Source of the DNA: a virus
Strand: one strand, 5' to 3'
DNA length: 24,461 nucleotides
Virus record (IMG/VR): IMGVR_UViG_3300046007_004432
Coordinates: 1-24,461 of that record
Shown here: piece after piece, positions 12,923 to 20,571 of the stretch
Layout of the letters: the number at the start of each line of letters is the position of its first letter
Numbering within the stretch: the stretch's first letter is position 1
Notes under the pieces: model-generated
What the model saw: only the letters and a program-made list of their open reading frames with translations
The model's database searches: none
What the model was told of the DNA's origin: nothing
Made by a program: the position numbers and the translations under genes

Positions 12923-14316
12923 AACCAGCAACCAAAGATGCCCATAAACTATTTCTGCAAGGGGCCGTCGCCTTTGCAGATATAGAGGCAGCGGGACTGC
13001 CCATTAGTTCCGAGAAGCTTTCAGCTTCCCATGCTTCGGTAGATCAGTCTATCCATGAGCTAGGGCGAAAGCTGAAGGAACATGAAGTGTTCAAGTTGCA
13101 GCGTAAAATCTTTGGTAAGGAATGCTCTATCGGCTCCCGAGAGCAGTTAGGCACTATTCTGTTCGACCACTTAGGAGTCCCAGGAGCGACTCGCTCCACC
13201 AAGACTAAGAAGTACGTCATGGACGTGGAAGCCTTGGAGCGAATCCATTTGGATTATGTAGACTGGTATGTTGAGTACATGCAGTTACAGAAGATCAAGG
13301 GAACGTACCTCAATGCCATTTCCCGAGATACCATCGACGGGAGGCTACGAGGCTTTTTCGGGCTTCACAACGTCAAGAGCTTCCGAGGCTCAGCGGACTC
13401 ACCGAACTTGAATAATTTACCCTCTCGCCGCGCCGAGCTAGCTCGGCATGTGAAGGGCTGCGTCTGTCCGCCAGAGGGCTACTACCTAGTCGAGAGCGAC
13501 TATTCCTCTTTGGAAGTACACGTAGCCGCGTGCTACAACAAAGACCCGACGCTTATATCCTATCTGGAAAATGACTATGATATGCACCGTGCTGTCAGCA
13601 AGCAATGCTACCTGTACGAAGACGATTTCATCGAGAAGAACCCAAAGTTAGCCAAGACTTTGCGACAAGCAGCCAAGGGTGATGCTGTGTTTTCTTGGTT
13701 TTACGGGAACTACTACAAGGACGTTACCCTGCGTCTATGGAAGACAGCGACTAATAGCAACATGATCGAGCACTTAGCATCCAAGGGCATCAAACGCCTA
13801 GGGCTAGAGTTCGACCACAAAGAGGGCGAATGGGTCGAGATACCAGGACCAGACGCCTTTGTGACTCACATCAAGAATGTTGAAGATGACTTTTGGAATA
13901 AGCGATACAAGGTATATAATCAGTGGCGAAAGAGTTGGTTTGCCAACTATGCCGCCCGAGGATTCTTTCACACTCTAACTGGCTTTGCTTGGTACGGTGT
14001 TGAGAAACGCAACTTCGTAATAAACTGCCCGATCCAAGGCAGTGCCTTCCATTGCTTGCTAAGGTCGATTATCGACATCCAAGCCGAGATTAAGCGAACC
14101 GCTATGGACGCGGCAATTGCGTGCGAAATTCACGACTCGATTGTGGCTATTGTCCACAAGAATCATTTACATGATTACGTGGCTATGTCGAACCACATTA
14201 TGACTACACGCTTGCGTGAACAGTGGCCCTGGATTATACTACGGCTCAAGACAGAGGTGGAAGTCTCACCAGTGTCATGGGCAGACAAAACCGCTTACAC
14301 AGGAAACGAAAGCTAA
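12919..14316 (+). CDS. Family A DNA polymerase, polymerase domain only
   Basis: A 465-residue protein covering thumb, palm and fingers. The N-terminal SREQLGTILFDHLG is the thumb signature, motif A is VESDYSSLEVHVAA (D194), motif B R249-x3-K253...WFYG, INCPIQGSAFH the Q-helix and CEIHDSIVAIV motif C (D406). In motif C the usual Glu after HD is Ser (S407). No 3'-5' exonuclease domain precedes it; the gene begins where polymerase I-type enzymes pass from exonuclease to thumb. A separate gene at 23736 encodes the UDG-like part and the start of an exonuclease, so the polymerase appears split. ATG 12919 overlaps the previous stop (ATGA). Confidence 0.88.
   Translation: MKPATKDAHKLFLQGAVAFADIEAAGLPISSEKLSASHASVDQSIHELGRKLKEHEVFKLQRKIFGKECSIGSREQLGTILFDHLGVPGATRSTKTKKYVMDVEALERIHLDYVDWYVEYMQLQKIKGTYLNAISRDTIDGRLRGFFGLHNVKSFRGSADSPNLNNLPSRRAELARHVKGCVCPPEGYYLVESDYSSLEVHVAACYNKDPTLISYLENDYDMHRAVSKQCYLYEDDFIEKNPKLAKTLRQAAKGDAVFSWFYGNYYKDVTLRLWKTATNSNMIEHLASKGIKRLGLEFDHKEGEWVEIPGPDAFVTHIKNVEDDFWNKRYKVYNQWRKSWFANYAARGFFHTLTGFAWYGVEKRNFVINCPIQGSAFHCLLRSIIDIQAEIKRTAMDAAIACEIHDSIVAIVHKNHLHDYVAMSNHIMTTRLREQWPWIILRLKTEVEVSPVSWADKTAYTGNES
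13432..13447. repeat. Perfect 16-nt palindrome inside the polymerase gene
   Basis: GCCGAGCTAGCTCGGC is self-complementary across all 16 positions and lies in the codons for RRAELARH. It is one of many palindromic or hairpin sequences in coding DNA here. No specific role known. Confidence 0.6.
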
Positions 14317-14543
14317 TGCCATCGATAGAAGTCGCCAAGGGCGACCTATTGAACCTGCGAAGGCAGGTTTACATGCGGCTGTGGGAGTTGAAAAACACCC
14401 CTGCCTACAAAGACCCGGTAAACAGGGAATGGCTCATGCCCGAGGTGACGGCACTTAGCAAGTTCATCCGAAAACTCAATAGAGCCTGCGTGCAGGCTTA
14501 CGGACACGATTGTCACGCAGACCTTTACCCTTCAGAGGATTAA
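14316..14543 (+). CDS. Hypothetical protein
   Basis: A 75-residue protein in a TAATG junction with the polymerase gene (MPSIEVAKGDLLNLRRQVYM to HDCHADLYPSED). It is helical with a basic central segment (KFIRKLNRACVQAYGHDCH) and two Cys and two His near the end that might bind metal. No family recognised. An in-frame ATG at 14223 lies inside the polymerase gene and is rejected. Confidence 0.55.
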   Translation: MPSIEVAKGDLLNLRRQVYMRLWELKNTPAYKDPVNREWLMPEVTALSKFIRKLNRACVQAYGHDCHADLYPSED

Positions 14544-14544
14544 C

Positions 14545-15111
14545 ATGCAATTACCACACATGATAGGTATGGCCGGACCCCAAGGCTCTGGCAAAGACAC
14601 TTGCGGCGAGATACTCGCCCAAAGATATAACTACATCCAAATGGCTTTTGCCAACCCAGTCCGTGCCGGACTCTATGCTCTGAACCCTCTGATTGTGCTA
14701 GACAACGGAATCGTTGCACGATTACAGACGGTCGTAGATCAGATCGGCTGGGATTCCGCGAAGCGGAATAGCAAGGACTTACGGGGTCTGATGCAACGCT
14801 TCGGAACCGAAGCTGGGCGAGACCTACACGGGTACAATTGCTGGGTGAACATTGCGGAGCGGGCTACTAAAGCAAACAGAAACTTTACGTTCACCGATGT
14901 TCGGTTCCCGAACGAAGCAGACTTCATTCGATCCTGCGGCGGGATCATCGTTTACGTTGACAGGGACGATGTACCAGTACAGGCAGCGAATCACAAGTCC
15001 GAAGAGTACGATGTCAAGGAAGACGCAGACTTCATTATCTTCAATAATGGTACTCTCCCGGAGCTAGGTGCCCAATTGACCCAGATCATCAAAGCCTGGA
15101 ACTTAGTATGA
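14545..15111 (+). CDS. Deoxynucleoside monophosphate kinase
   Basis: A 188-residue P-loop kinase. MAGPQGSGKDT (about residues 9-19) is the Walker A with the Asp typical of phage dNMP kinases, followed by QRYNYIQMAFANPVRAGLY, LRGLMQRFGTEAGRDLHGYN (cap and substrate region) and FTDVRFPNEADFI (the DVRFxNE motif of this family, as in T4 gp1). It phosphorylates dNMPs to dNDPs to supply phage replication. The C-terminus overlaps the clamp loader start by ATGA. The family assignment is strong; the nucleotide preference cannot be told. Confidence 0.85.
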   Translation: MQLPHMIGMAGPQGSGKDTCGEILAQRYNYIQMAFANPVRAGLYALNPLIVLDNGIVARLQTVVDQIGWDSAKRNSKDLRGLMQRFGTEAGRDLHGYNCWVNIAERATKANRNFTFTDVRFPNEADFIRSCGGIIVYVDRDDVPVQAANHKSEEYDVKEDADFIIFNNGTLPELGAQLTQIIKAWNLV

Positions 15112-16037
15112 CCTACCACATTAAATACCGACCAAGCACACTAGCCACCGTATTTGGGCAACCGCAAGCGGTTAAGCAGTTACAGGGCTTCCTAGACGCT
15201 TCCAGCGTCCCACAGGTCTTAGGCTTCTATGGTCCCCCAGGGACCGGGAAGACGACCCTAGCCCGCATTATGGCTAAGGAAGTTGGGGCGACCGCTATGT
15301 CGGTCAACGAGATAAATGTCGCTGATAAGAACGGCGTAGAGGATGTGCGGAAGCTACGGGACGATGCGGCTATGAAGCCGTTAGGGTCCAAAGTGTCTGT
15401 CTTCATCCTAGATGAAGCCCATAGCTTCTCCAAGCAAGCTTTCCAAGGCTTGCTCAAGCTGTTCGAGGATACCCCTAAGCATTGCTACTTCTTTCTGTGT
15501 ACCAGCCAGCCGGAGAAGATCGACAAGGCAATCAAGACCCGTATTACGGGTATCGAACTCAAGGCAGTATTTGAAGCAGAATTAGTCAAGCTAATACAGA
15601 GCGTAGCTACCTGCGAGAACATTGAATACCGAGAAGGCGACTTCAAAGCTATTGCTAAGGCAGCCAAAGGTTCCGCTCGGAACGCTCTGGTGTACTTGAA
15701 TCAGATGCAAGCCTGCGGCTTCGATAGGTCCGTGTTAGCGGACCTAGCCAATAGCGTAGACGAGAAGCATAACGCCTTTCCGCTGTGTTCGTTGCTTATG
15801 TGGCCCAAAGCAGGCAAGTGGGGCGAACTATACGCCCTAGTAGATGCTGTAGAAGACGAGGAACTGGAAGCAGTTCGCTGGATGTTGCTGCGGTATGCAG
15901 CCAGTTGTATGAAGGATGCGAAAAACTGCGTGCCTGCTCGCAATGTGATCGAATCAATGGCTTCGCCATTCTTCGATTCCAAGAAACCAGGATTTTTGGC
16001 AAAATGTTCTGCTATCTGGTCAAAGAACGGTGTATAG
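15108..16037 (+). CDS. AAA+ clamp loader subunit (DnaX/gp44-like)
   Basis: A 309-residue AAA+ protein: KYRPSTLATVFGQ (the YRP start of clamp loaders), YGPPGTGKTT Walker A (42-50), FILDEAH Walker B (102-105), and KAIKTRITGIEL as sensor 1 with the trans-acting Arg. GSARNALVYLNQM is sensor 2-like. The usual SRC motif reads TRI here, which suggests an altered arginine finger. As no second loader gene is seen, it may form a homomeric loader for the clamp at 22370. It loads the sliding clamp at primer ends. Confidence 0.85.
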   Translation: MTYHIKYRPSTLATVFGQPQAVKQLQGFLDASSVPQVLGFYGPPGTGKTTLARIMAKEVGATAMSVNEINVADKNGVEDVRKLRDDAAMKPLGSKVSVFILDEAHSFSKQAFQGLLKLFEDTPKHCYFFLCTSQPEKIDKAIKTRITGIELKAVFEAELVKLIQSVATCENIEYREGDFKAIAKAAKGSARNALVYLNQMQACGFDRSVLADLANSVDEKHNAFPLCSLLMWPKAGKWGELYALVDAVEDEELEAVRWMLLRYAASCMKDAKNCVPARNVIESMASPFFDSKKPGFLAKCSAIWSKNGV

Positions 16038-16086
16038 TTACAGCGTGACCTGATGTGTCAAGCACAACATTATAATTGGAGACCCT

Positions 16087-16497
16087 ATGACGAAACACAC
16101 AGCAACCGTTGAATTTGAAGTACCCGAAGGGTACGAATGGACCGGAGAAATTCGGTGCCCCGCTAAGGGCGAGCTAATGCTTTCCAACTATCTCAGTCTT
16201 AAATCGGCAAAGCCTTGGGAAGCACAGTTCAACTACACCAGCGAACAGTATCCTATCCTCCGCAAGGCAGAGAAGTGGGTCAAGTTGACAGACGCCGTGG
16301 CTCTGGAATGCTTCCAAGGACGAACGATGGTTATGCTACGAACGGCTATTCGCCATGAACCGGCAAAGAACAGAGGCATCCGGGACATCTACTGGTCAGC
16401 AAGTGATTGTCTGTGCCTACGGGTTACCATCAACGATGACCGAACTCCACGAATCTTTCTAACTAATGAACTCGAATACTTGGAGACAAGCAAGTAA
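16087..16497 (+). CDS. 'PEGYE' family small protein, paralogue B
   Basis: A 136-residue protein. VEFEVPEGYEWTGEIRCPAK, GELMLSN and YPILRKAEKWVKLT match the genes at 18896 (closest) and 3652. The C-terminal half (INDDRTPRIFLTNELEYLE) looks like a beta-rich region. TGGAG lies 5 bases before ATG 16087. TATAAT at 16071-16076 is close by but too near the start codon to be an ordinary promoter. It opens the UvsY/SSB/RecA segment. Function unknown. Confidence 0.65.
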   Translation: MTKHTATVEFEVPEGYEWTGEIRCPAKGELMLSNYLSLKSAKPWEAQFNYTSEQYPILRKAEKWVKLTDAVALECFQGRTMVMLRTAIRHEPAKNRGIRDIYWSASDCLCLRVTINDDRTPRIFLTNELEYLETSK

Positions 16498-16498
16498 C

Positions 16499-16885
16499 AT
16501 GACAGAGAAACTCAACCTAACAGTAACCCGCGAAAACATCGAAAGCGTTCTACAGACGCTGCCGGATGACATCGCCCATTGGGAAGGGGTACTTGCTGAT
16601 GCCTTGTACAAACAGTATATTGCAGAGCAGAAGGTCGCATACGTGCGAGCCAAGGTCAATATCACCGTGCGACAAACACCAATTGACTTCGGGATCAGCA
16701 AGATCACAGAAGACTCGGTGAAGGTCGTAGTTGAGATCCAAGAAGAAGTTCGGACGGCTGAAGCGGAATACGCTTCCGCTCGTCTCGAAGTAAGCAATGC
16801 AAAGGCAATTTGCAGTGCTCTCGATGCCAAGCGTTCCGCTTGCAAGTACCTGAGCGAATTGTGGCTCTCGGGTAAGCTAGGTTAA
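16499..16885 (+). CDS. UvsY-like recombination mediator candidate
   Basis: A 128-residue, highly helical protein starting in TAACATG (an upstream in-frame ATG at 16466 overlaps the previous gene). Its layout resembles T4 UvsY: a central helix rich in Lys and Ala (YKQYIAEQKVAYVRAKVNIT), a hinge, a second long helix (EEVRTAEAEYASARLEVSNA) and a closing C-terminal basic segment ICSALDAKRSACKYLSELW. UvsY's end also carries ALD.K.R...K. UvsY loads UvsX recombinase onto SSB-coated DNA. Here the gene sits directly before the SSB gene and 2 kb before RecA, which is the strongest argument. Similarity is weak by eye. Confidence 0.5.
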   Translation: MTEKLNLTVTRENIESVLQTLPDDIAHWEGVLADALYKQYIAEQKVAYVRAKVNITVRQTPIDFGISKITEDSVKVVVEIQEEVRTAEAEYASARLEVSNAKAICSALDAKRSACKYLSELWLSGKLG

Positions 16886-16921
16886 TTTTCTTTCCGCCTT
16901 TCTTTAGGAGTGTTCTACACT

Positions 16922-17752
16922 ATGTCAGATATGTCCTTTGACGACATCCCCGAGGGCCGGGGTTCCGGCTCGATGTACTTTACGATTGATATTGGCCAAG
17001 GCAAAGAGCGGCTGAAGATCGACCGCGAATCCACAATGACTGCGATCATTGTCCCCTATATCACAACTTGTTCACGCACCAAGAAGCCCGGCGACATGCA
17101 CTTCATGCGGGATTACTTCCTCTACCGAAACCTCGGTCCAGAGCAAAAGGATTCCTACTTCGATTGCGTCCAGACTTTCGGTGAGAAGTGCCCAATCGGG
17201 GACTTTGCCAAGCAGGCAGGTGCCAAGATGGTTCCGCAACGCAAAGCGTTGTTTAACCTCTTTGTCGTCGATATCGACGGCGTAGAAGTCAACAAGCCCT
17301 ACGTGCTTGACCACTCTTTCGCCAACTTCGCAGCAGTGCTGCGTATGGCGGCTGAGAACAAGAGCAAGCGTCGAGGACAAGAGAACGCTAAGTTCTTCAT
17401 GTCCCCAGACAAGGGCTCCTATGTTACTTGGTCTTGGAAGGAAGATACCTTCAACCGAAACAAGTTCTATGTCGCAGCAGACTTTGACTTCTCGCCACAC
17501 AACGGCTTCGACGGCAAGATGCCTGAACTGATTGCAGGTGCAGTCGATTTGGACAAGGCTCTGAACAAGCTACCGTATGACGAAGCGAAGGCTCGCTTCA
17601 TTGACGGCTTTGTGGCGGCTCCCGCCGCACCTGCTGCGGACCCCGCAGCCAAGTCCACTCCTAAGCCTAATGCTCCCGTAGCCGATGCTGCGGTTGCCGC
17701 AGCCGTGGAAAAGGCAAAGGACGATGCTCCGTTCGATGCCGGTTGGGAATAG
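16922..17752 (+). CDS. Single-stranded DNA-binding protein (gp32-like)
   Basis: A 276-residue protein. The core has Cys and His residues (PGDMHFMRDYF, FDCVQTFGEKCPIGDF) in the place of the zinc site of phage gp32-like SSBs, followed by a beta-rich segment (ALFNLFVVDIDGVEVNKPYV) and a long Ala/Pro linker. The end, DDAPFDAGWE, is an acidic tail of the type SSBs use to recruit partners. AGGAG at 16906-16910 decides ATG 16922 over a GTG at 16910. The linker contains three hairpins with 7-bp stems (17582, 17633, 17687). A terminator follows directly, so this is probably a highly expressed, separately ended transcript. Confidence 0.7.
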   Translation: MSDMSFDDIPEGRGSGSMYFTIDIGQGKERLKIDRESTMTAIIVPYITTCSRTKKPGDMHFMRDYFLYRNLGPEQKDSYFDCVQTFGEKCPIGDFAKQAGAKMVPQRKALFNLFVVDIDGVEVNKPYVLDHSFANFAAVLRMAAENKSKRRGQENAKFFMSPDKGSYVTWSWKEDTFNRNKFYVAADFDFSPHNGFDGKMPELIAGAVDLDKALNKLPYDEAKARFIDGFVAAPAAPAADPAAKSTPKPNAPVADAAVAAAVEKAKDDAPFDAGWE

Positions 17753-17772
17753 TCCCACGTAGCTGGACCTAT

Positions 17773-17799
17773 AGCCCCGCGAAAGCGGGGTTATTTTTT
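17773..17799 (+). terminator. Rho-independent terminator after the SSB gene
   Basis: CCCCGC (17775-17780), GNRA-type loop GAAA, GCGGGG (17785-17790), extended by A-T and G-T pairs, then TTATTTTTTG. It lies 20 bases after the SSB stop and 23 bases before the RecA start. Much SSB transcription should stop here, so RecA needs read-through or its own promoter, of which I see no clear example. Confidence 0.85.
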
Positions 17800-17821
17800 G
17801 TACCTACTAGAGAAAGAAAAC

Positions 17822-18892
17822 ATGGCAAAGAAAGCAATACAGCAACTAGACGAAGCAATGGAATCCCTAGAGGCATCGGCAGTTTCACTGCCAGAGCCCA
17901 ACTTGAGCCTAGGGTCCGATGTTATGGACATCCACGTCTCGGGAACCCCCGGAAAGGCCGTGTCCCCCGGCATGTTCCTATGGTTCCACGGGAACTCGGG
18001 ATCAGGCAAGTCCTTCCATGCTAAGTTACTTATGGCGGAAGCCGCCAACAATCCAGCCTATGATAATCACCGGCTCGTCATTTTCGACGGCGAGAACGGC
18101 TCCAACTTCGACTGCGAAGAGTTCTTCGGTCAGAAGATGGCTGATAGGATCGAAGCTATGGAAGTCCCCAGCCTTGACCACCTCTATGACGCCTTGGACG
18201 CTTTAGCGTCCGAACCGTTTATTGGAATCGTAGATTCTTGGGATTCCTGGTTGCCGCACGCGGCTATTAAGAAACTGGACGATGACATCAAGAAGCGATC
18301 ACAGGATAAGGAAATCGATGGCTCATACGGAATGGAGCATGGTAAGATTCACAGCAACCGGCTTCGGCAGACGGTGCCTAAGCTAGTTAAGAGCAATAGC
18401 ATCCTGATTGGCGTCAGCCAGCACCGAGACAATGTGAACCGAGCTAATCCCTATTCGCCCAAGGACGTAGTGCCCGGAGGCCGGGCTTTGAAGTTCTGGT
18501 GCCACCTAGAACTTGAAATGGCCATAGCAGGCCAAATCAAGAAGGACATCAAGGGCAAGGAAATCCCCATCGGCGAAGAGATTCAGATTACGGTACGAAA
18601 GAACCGTGTGAACGGTTTAAGGCTGAACTTCCGGGAGCACTTCTACCCAACCTACGGGATTGATAACATCGGCTCTACGATTGCTTGGTTGCAGGAGAAC
18701 AAGTACCTAGTGCCTGCCGGGGGTCGTTACACGACCGACTTTACCGGGGACAAGGGCTACTACCTAAATGCCTTCATTGAAAAGATTTTGGCAGAAAATA
18801 AGGAACCGGAGCTACAGAAGCTCTTGGTTTCGGCGTACACTGATTACATGACTCATTTGGACATTTCCCTTTCACGCAAGAAGAGGTACTAG
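17822..18892 (+). CDS. RecA/UvsX-like recombinase
   Basis: A 356-residue recombinase. Walker A is GNSGSGKSF (57-65), VIFDGENGSNFD holds an acidic strand, PFIGIVDSWDSW is Walker B, ILIGVSQHRDNV carries the motif before the DNA-binding loop, and DVVPGGRALKFWC matches the loop L2 region (GG.ALKF). RecA-family filaments pair homologous DNA. The N- and C-terminal extensions differ from bacterial RecA, as in T4 UvsX. I take ATG 17822; an in-frame start at 17798 lies in the terminator T-run. It follows the UvsY-like and SSB genes, as a recombination cluster. Confidence 0.85.
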   Translation: MAKKAIQQLDEAMESLEASAVSLPEPNLSLGSDVMDIHVSGTPGKAVSPGMFLWFHGNSGSGKSFHAKLLMAEAANNPAYDNHRLVIFDGENGSNFDCEEFFGQKMADRIEAMEVPSLDHLYDALDALASEPFIGIVDSWDSWLPHAAIKKLDDDIKKRSQDKEIDGSYGMEHGKIHSNRLRQTVPKLVKSNSILIGVSQHRDNVNRANPYSPKDVVPGGRALKFWCHLELEMAIAGQIKKDIKGKEIPIGEEIQITVRKNRVNGLRLNFREHFYPTYGIDNIGSTIAWLQENKYLVPAGGRYTTDFTGDKGYYLNAFIEKILAENKEPELQKLLVSAYTDYMTHLDISLSRKKRY

Positions 18893-18895
18893 GCT

Positions 18896-19276
18896 ATGGC
18901 AAAGACGAAGATTGAATTTGAAGTTGAGATTCCTGAAGGGTATGAGTGGACTGGGGAGTTCCGTAAGGTACTCCGAGGTGAACTGTACATCAGCAACGAG
19001 GGCAAGGTAGACAAGTGGGATGTATCAGCCCAGAGCAATTCACGATACACTATTCTCCGCAAGGCGGAGGTTTGGAAGCAGTTGACGCCTGAAAAGGCGT
19101 TCGAGTTTATGTTGTCCCGAAAGGAAGTGACATTCAAGCACGCCGCTTGGAAGCACAGCAACCTAACACATACAACTGTACTAGACAAAGTATACTACAA
19201 CGGACACACGTTCTGTATCCAATTGGAAACAGAATCATTCATAAGCAATGTTACGTATCTGGAGCCCGACGCCTAA
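18896..19276 (+). CDS. 'PEGYE' family small protein, paralogue C
   Basis: A 126-residue protein beginning 4 bases after the RecA stop. KIEFEVEIPEGYEWTGEFRK, GELYISN and YTILRKAEVWKQLT match paralogue B closely and A more loosely. The C-terminal half (HTFCIQLETESFISNVTYLE) is beta-like. It ends in a TAATG junction with a small membrane protein. Function unknown; the placement of B and C on each side of the UvsY/SSB/RecA cluster is notable. Confidence 0.65.
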   Translation: MAKTKIEFEVEIPEGYEWTGEFRKVLRGELYISNEGKVDKWDVSAQSNSRYTILRKAEVWKQLTPEKAFEFMLSRKEVTFKHAAWKHSNLTHTTVLDKVYYNGHTFCIQLETESFISNVTYLEPDA

Positions 19277-19401
19277 TGCTAAACCCACTGACCGACGCTT
19301 TCGCGTCCATGATCCTGACAGGCATAGTCTTGTTCCTATTGTACTACGCAGCAGAGGCCGTCTACACGGCCCTGTTTGGGGGCGACGATGAACTCGAATA
19401 A
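19276..19401 (+). CDS. Small single-span membrane protein
   Basis: A 41-residue protein in a TAATG junction. MILTGIVLFLLYYAAEAVYT is a clear membrane helix, preceded by a short polar N-terminus and followed by an acidic tail GGDDELE. It overlaps the exonuclease start by 14 bases. EAVYTAL resembles ETVYSAW at the end of the small membrane protein at 6221. Function unknown. Confidence 0.5.
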   Translation: MLNPLTDAFASMILTGIVLFLLYYAAEAVYTALFGGDDELE

Positions 19402-20227
19402 CTTCGTCCTGCTGGACGTGTCCAACCTCGCCCACCGAGCCCTACATACCGTTAGCAATCTCAGGCACCCAGACAACCCTGAGATGCCTACCGGCATCCT
19501 GTACCAGATAGGGCAGACTGCCGAGAAGCTACAGCATATCTATTCGACGTGGAACGTCGCTTTCTTCTTTGACAGTCGGCAAAGCCGACGCAAGGAAATC
19601 TGCCCCGAGTACAAAGCGACTCGGGAAAAGATGAGAGCGGCGGAACCCGCCGATATGCAGCAGGCTAGACAGGATATGTACGAGCAGGTCAATGCCCTGC
19701 CTAAGCTACTGAAGGACATGGGATGTGTCAACATCTTTGGTCAGACGGGCTATGAGGCAGATGACCTTATCGCTTCAGCGATCCGAAACAATCCTGACAA
19801 GGATTTTGTAGTCGCGTCCCGCGACCAAGACTTGTATCAGCTATTGTCTCCCTCGGTCAAATTATTTGACCCCCAGACTAAGGCGGAGTACACGGAAGCA
19901 GACTTCTGGAAGGAATGGGACATCCAACCTACGCAGTGGTCTAGTATCAAGGCATGGGCTGGCTGCGTCAGCGATAACGTCATTGGGATCAGGGGAGTAG
20001 GCGAAAAGACTGCGGTGAAATTCCAGCGAGGAAAGCTACCACAGGAAAGTGCTAAGTATTCTTTGTTTATGGACAACTTGGCGGTGTATACTAAGAACAT
20101 TGAACTGGTCCGCTTGCCCCTGAAAGGGGCTATGGACGTGAAGTTAGTAGTGCAGGACACCCCTATCAAGTGGGGTGTCCTTGCGGAACATATTGGTGCT
20201 GTAACCTTTGGATGGGAGATGGAATGA
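19388..20227 (+). CDS. 5'-3' exonuclease (FEN/Pol I N-terminal type)
   Basis: A 279-residue protein with the FEN signature: LLDVSNLAHRA, AFFFDSRQSRRKEICPEYKA, TGYEADDLIAS, FVVASRDQDLYQLL and CVSDNVIGIRGVGEKTA (helix-hairpin-helix). The acidic residues of the two-metal site are present. It removes RNA primers and 5' flaps, the work of T4 RNase H or T7 gp6. ATG 19388 is the first plausible start, overlapping the membrane protein gene by 14 bases. It contains a 9-bp hairpin at 20155-20180 near its 3' end. Confidence 0.85.
   Translation: MNSNNFVLLDVSNLAHRALHTVSNLRHPDNPEMPTGILYQIGQTAEKLQHIYSTWNVAFFFDSRQSRRKEICPEYKATREKMRAAEPADMQQARQDMYEQVNALPKLLKDMGCVNIFGQTGYEADDLIASAIRNNPDKDFVVASRDQDLYQLLSPSVKLFDPQTKAEYTEADFWKEWDIQPTQWSSIKAWAGCVSDNVIGIRGVGEKTAVKFQRGKLPQESAKYSLFMDNLAVYTKNIELVRLPLKGAMDVKLVVQDTPIKWGVLAEHIGAVTFGWEME
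20155..20180 (+). repeat. 9-bp perfect hairpin near the exonuclease 3' end
   Basis: GGACACCCC (20155-20163) pairs with GGGGTGTCC (20172-20180) across an 8-nt loop. It lies about 45 bases before the stop and is followed by no T-run, so it is not a terminator. It could slow ribosomes or exonucleolytic decay near the junction with the next gene. Confidence 0.55.
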
Positions 20228-20571
20228 AAAAGTCAGAGATTCGGCGTATCAAAGTAATCATCGACAAGCAAAACAAGATCAAGGAAGCCGCCCGCATTAA
20301 GCGGAATATCCGCTTGCTGGGCCTACGGGAAATGCGGCTAAGTGCAGAAGAGGCGAAACGCCTGCCTAAGCTACGCAAGGGTCGCAGCCGGATTAAGGAC
20401 AGGCACCTGATGCAGATGGTCCTAGGGTCGCTCAGCGACCGCTGGTTGGAGGAATACAATGCCAGGGGTATTACCCCTGCCGATGTTGACAACATGGTTA
20501 AGGACCGCCCTGCGGTCTTGGCAAAGCTGAAAGCTTTTGGGGTAGCTGTTGACGAGGTGCAAGGTGGGTAG
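20224..20571 (+). CDS. Hypothetical basic protein
   Basis: A 115-residue protein starting in an ATGA overlap with the exonuclease. The N-terminal half is very basic and helical (KSEIRRIKVIIDKQNKIKEA, then LRKGRSRIKDRHL), consistent with nucleic-acid binding; the C-terminal half is less charged (GITPADVDNMVKDRPAVLAK). No domain recognised. It overlaps the nuclease start by 8 bases. Confidence 0.55.
   Translation: MKKSEIRRIKVIIDKQNKIKEAARIKRNIRLLGLREMRLSAEEAKRLPKLRKGRSRIKDRHLMQMVLGSLSDRWLEEYNARGITPADVDNMVKDRPAVLAKLKAFGVAVDEVQGG

Noticed and set aside
16071-16076. TATAAT as a promoter for the 16087 gene
   Set aside because: The start point would fall about 4 bases before the ATG and after the ribosome binding site, and no -35 box fits 16-18 bp upstream.
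17798-17821. Upstream start for the RecA-like gene at 17798
   Set aside because: It would begin in the T-run of the terminator and lacks a ribosome binding site; ATG 17822 fits the family start better.
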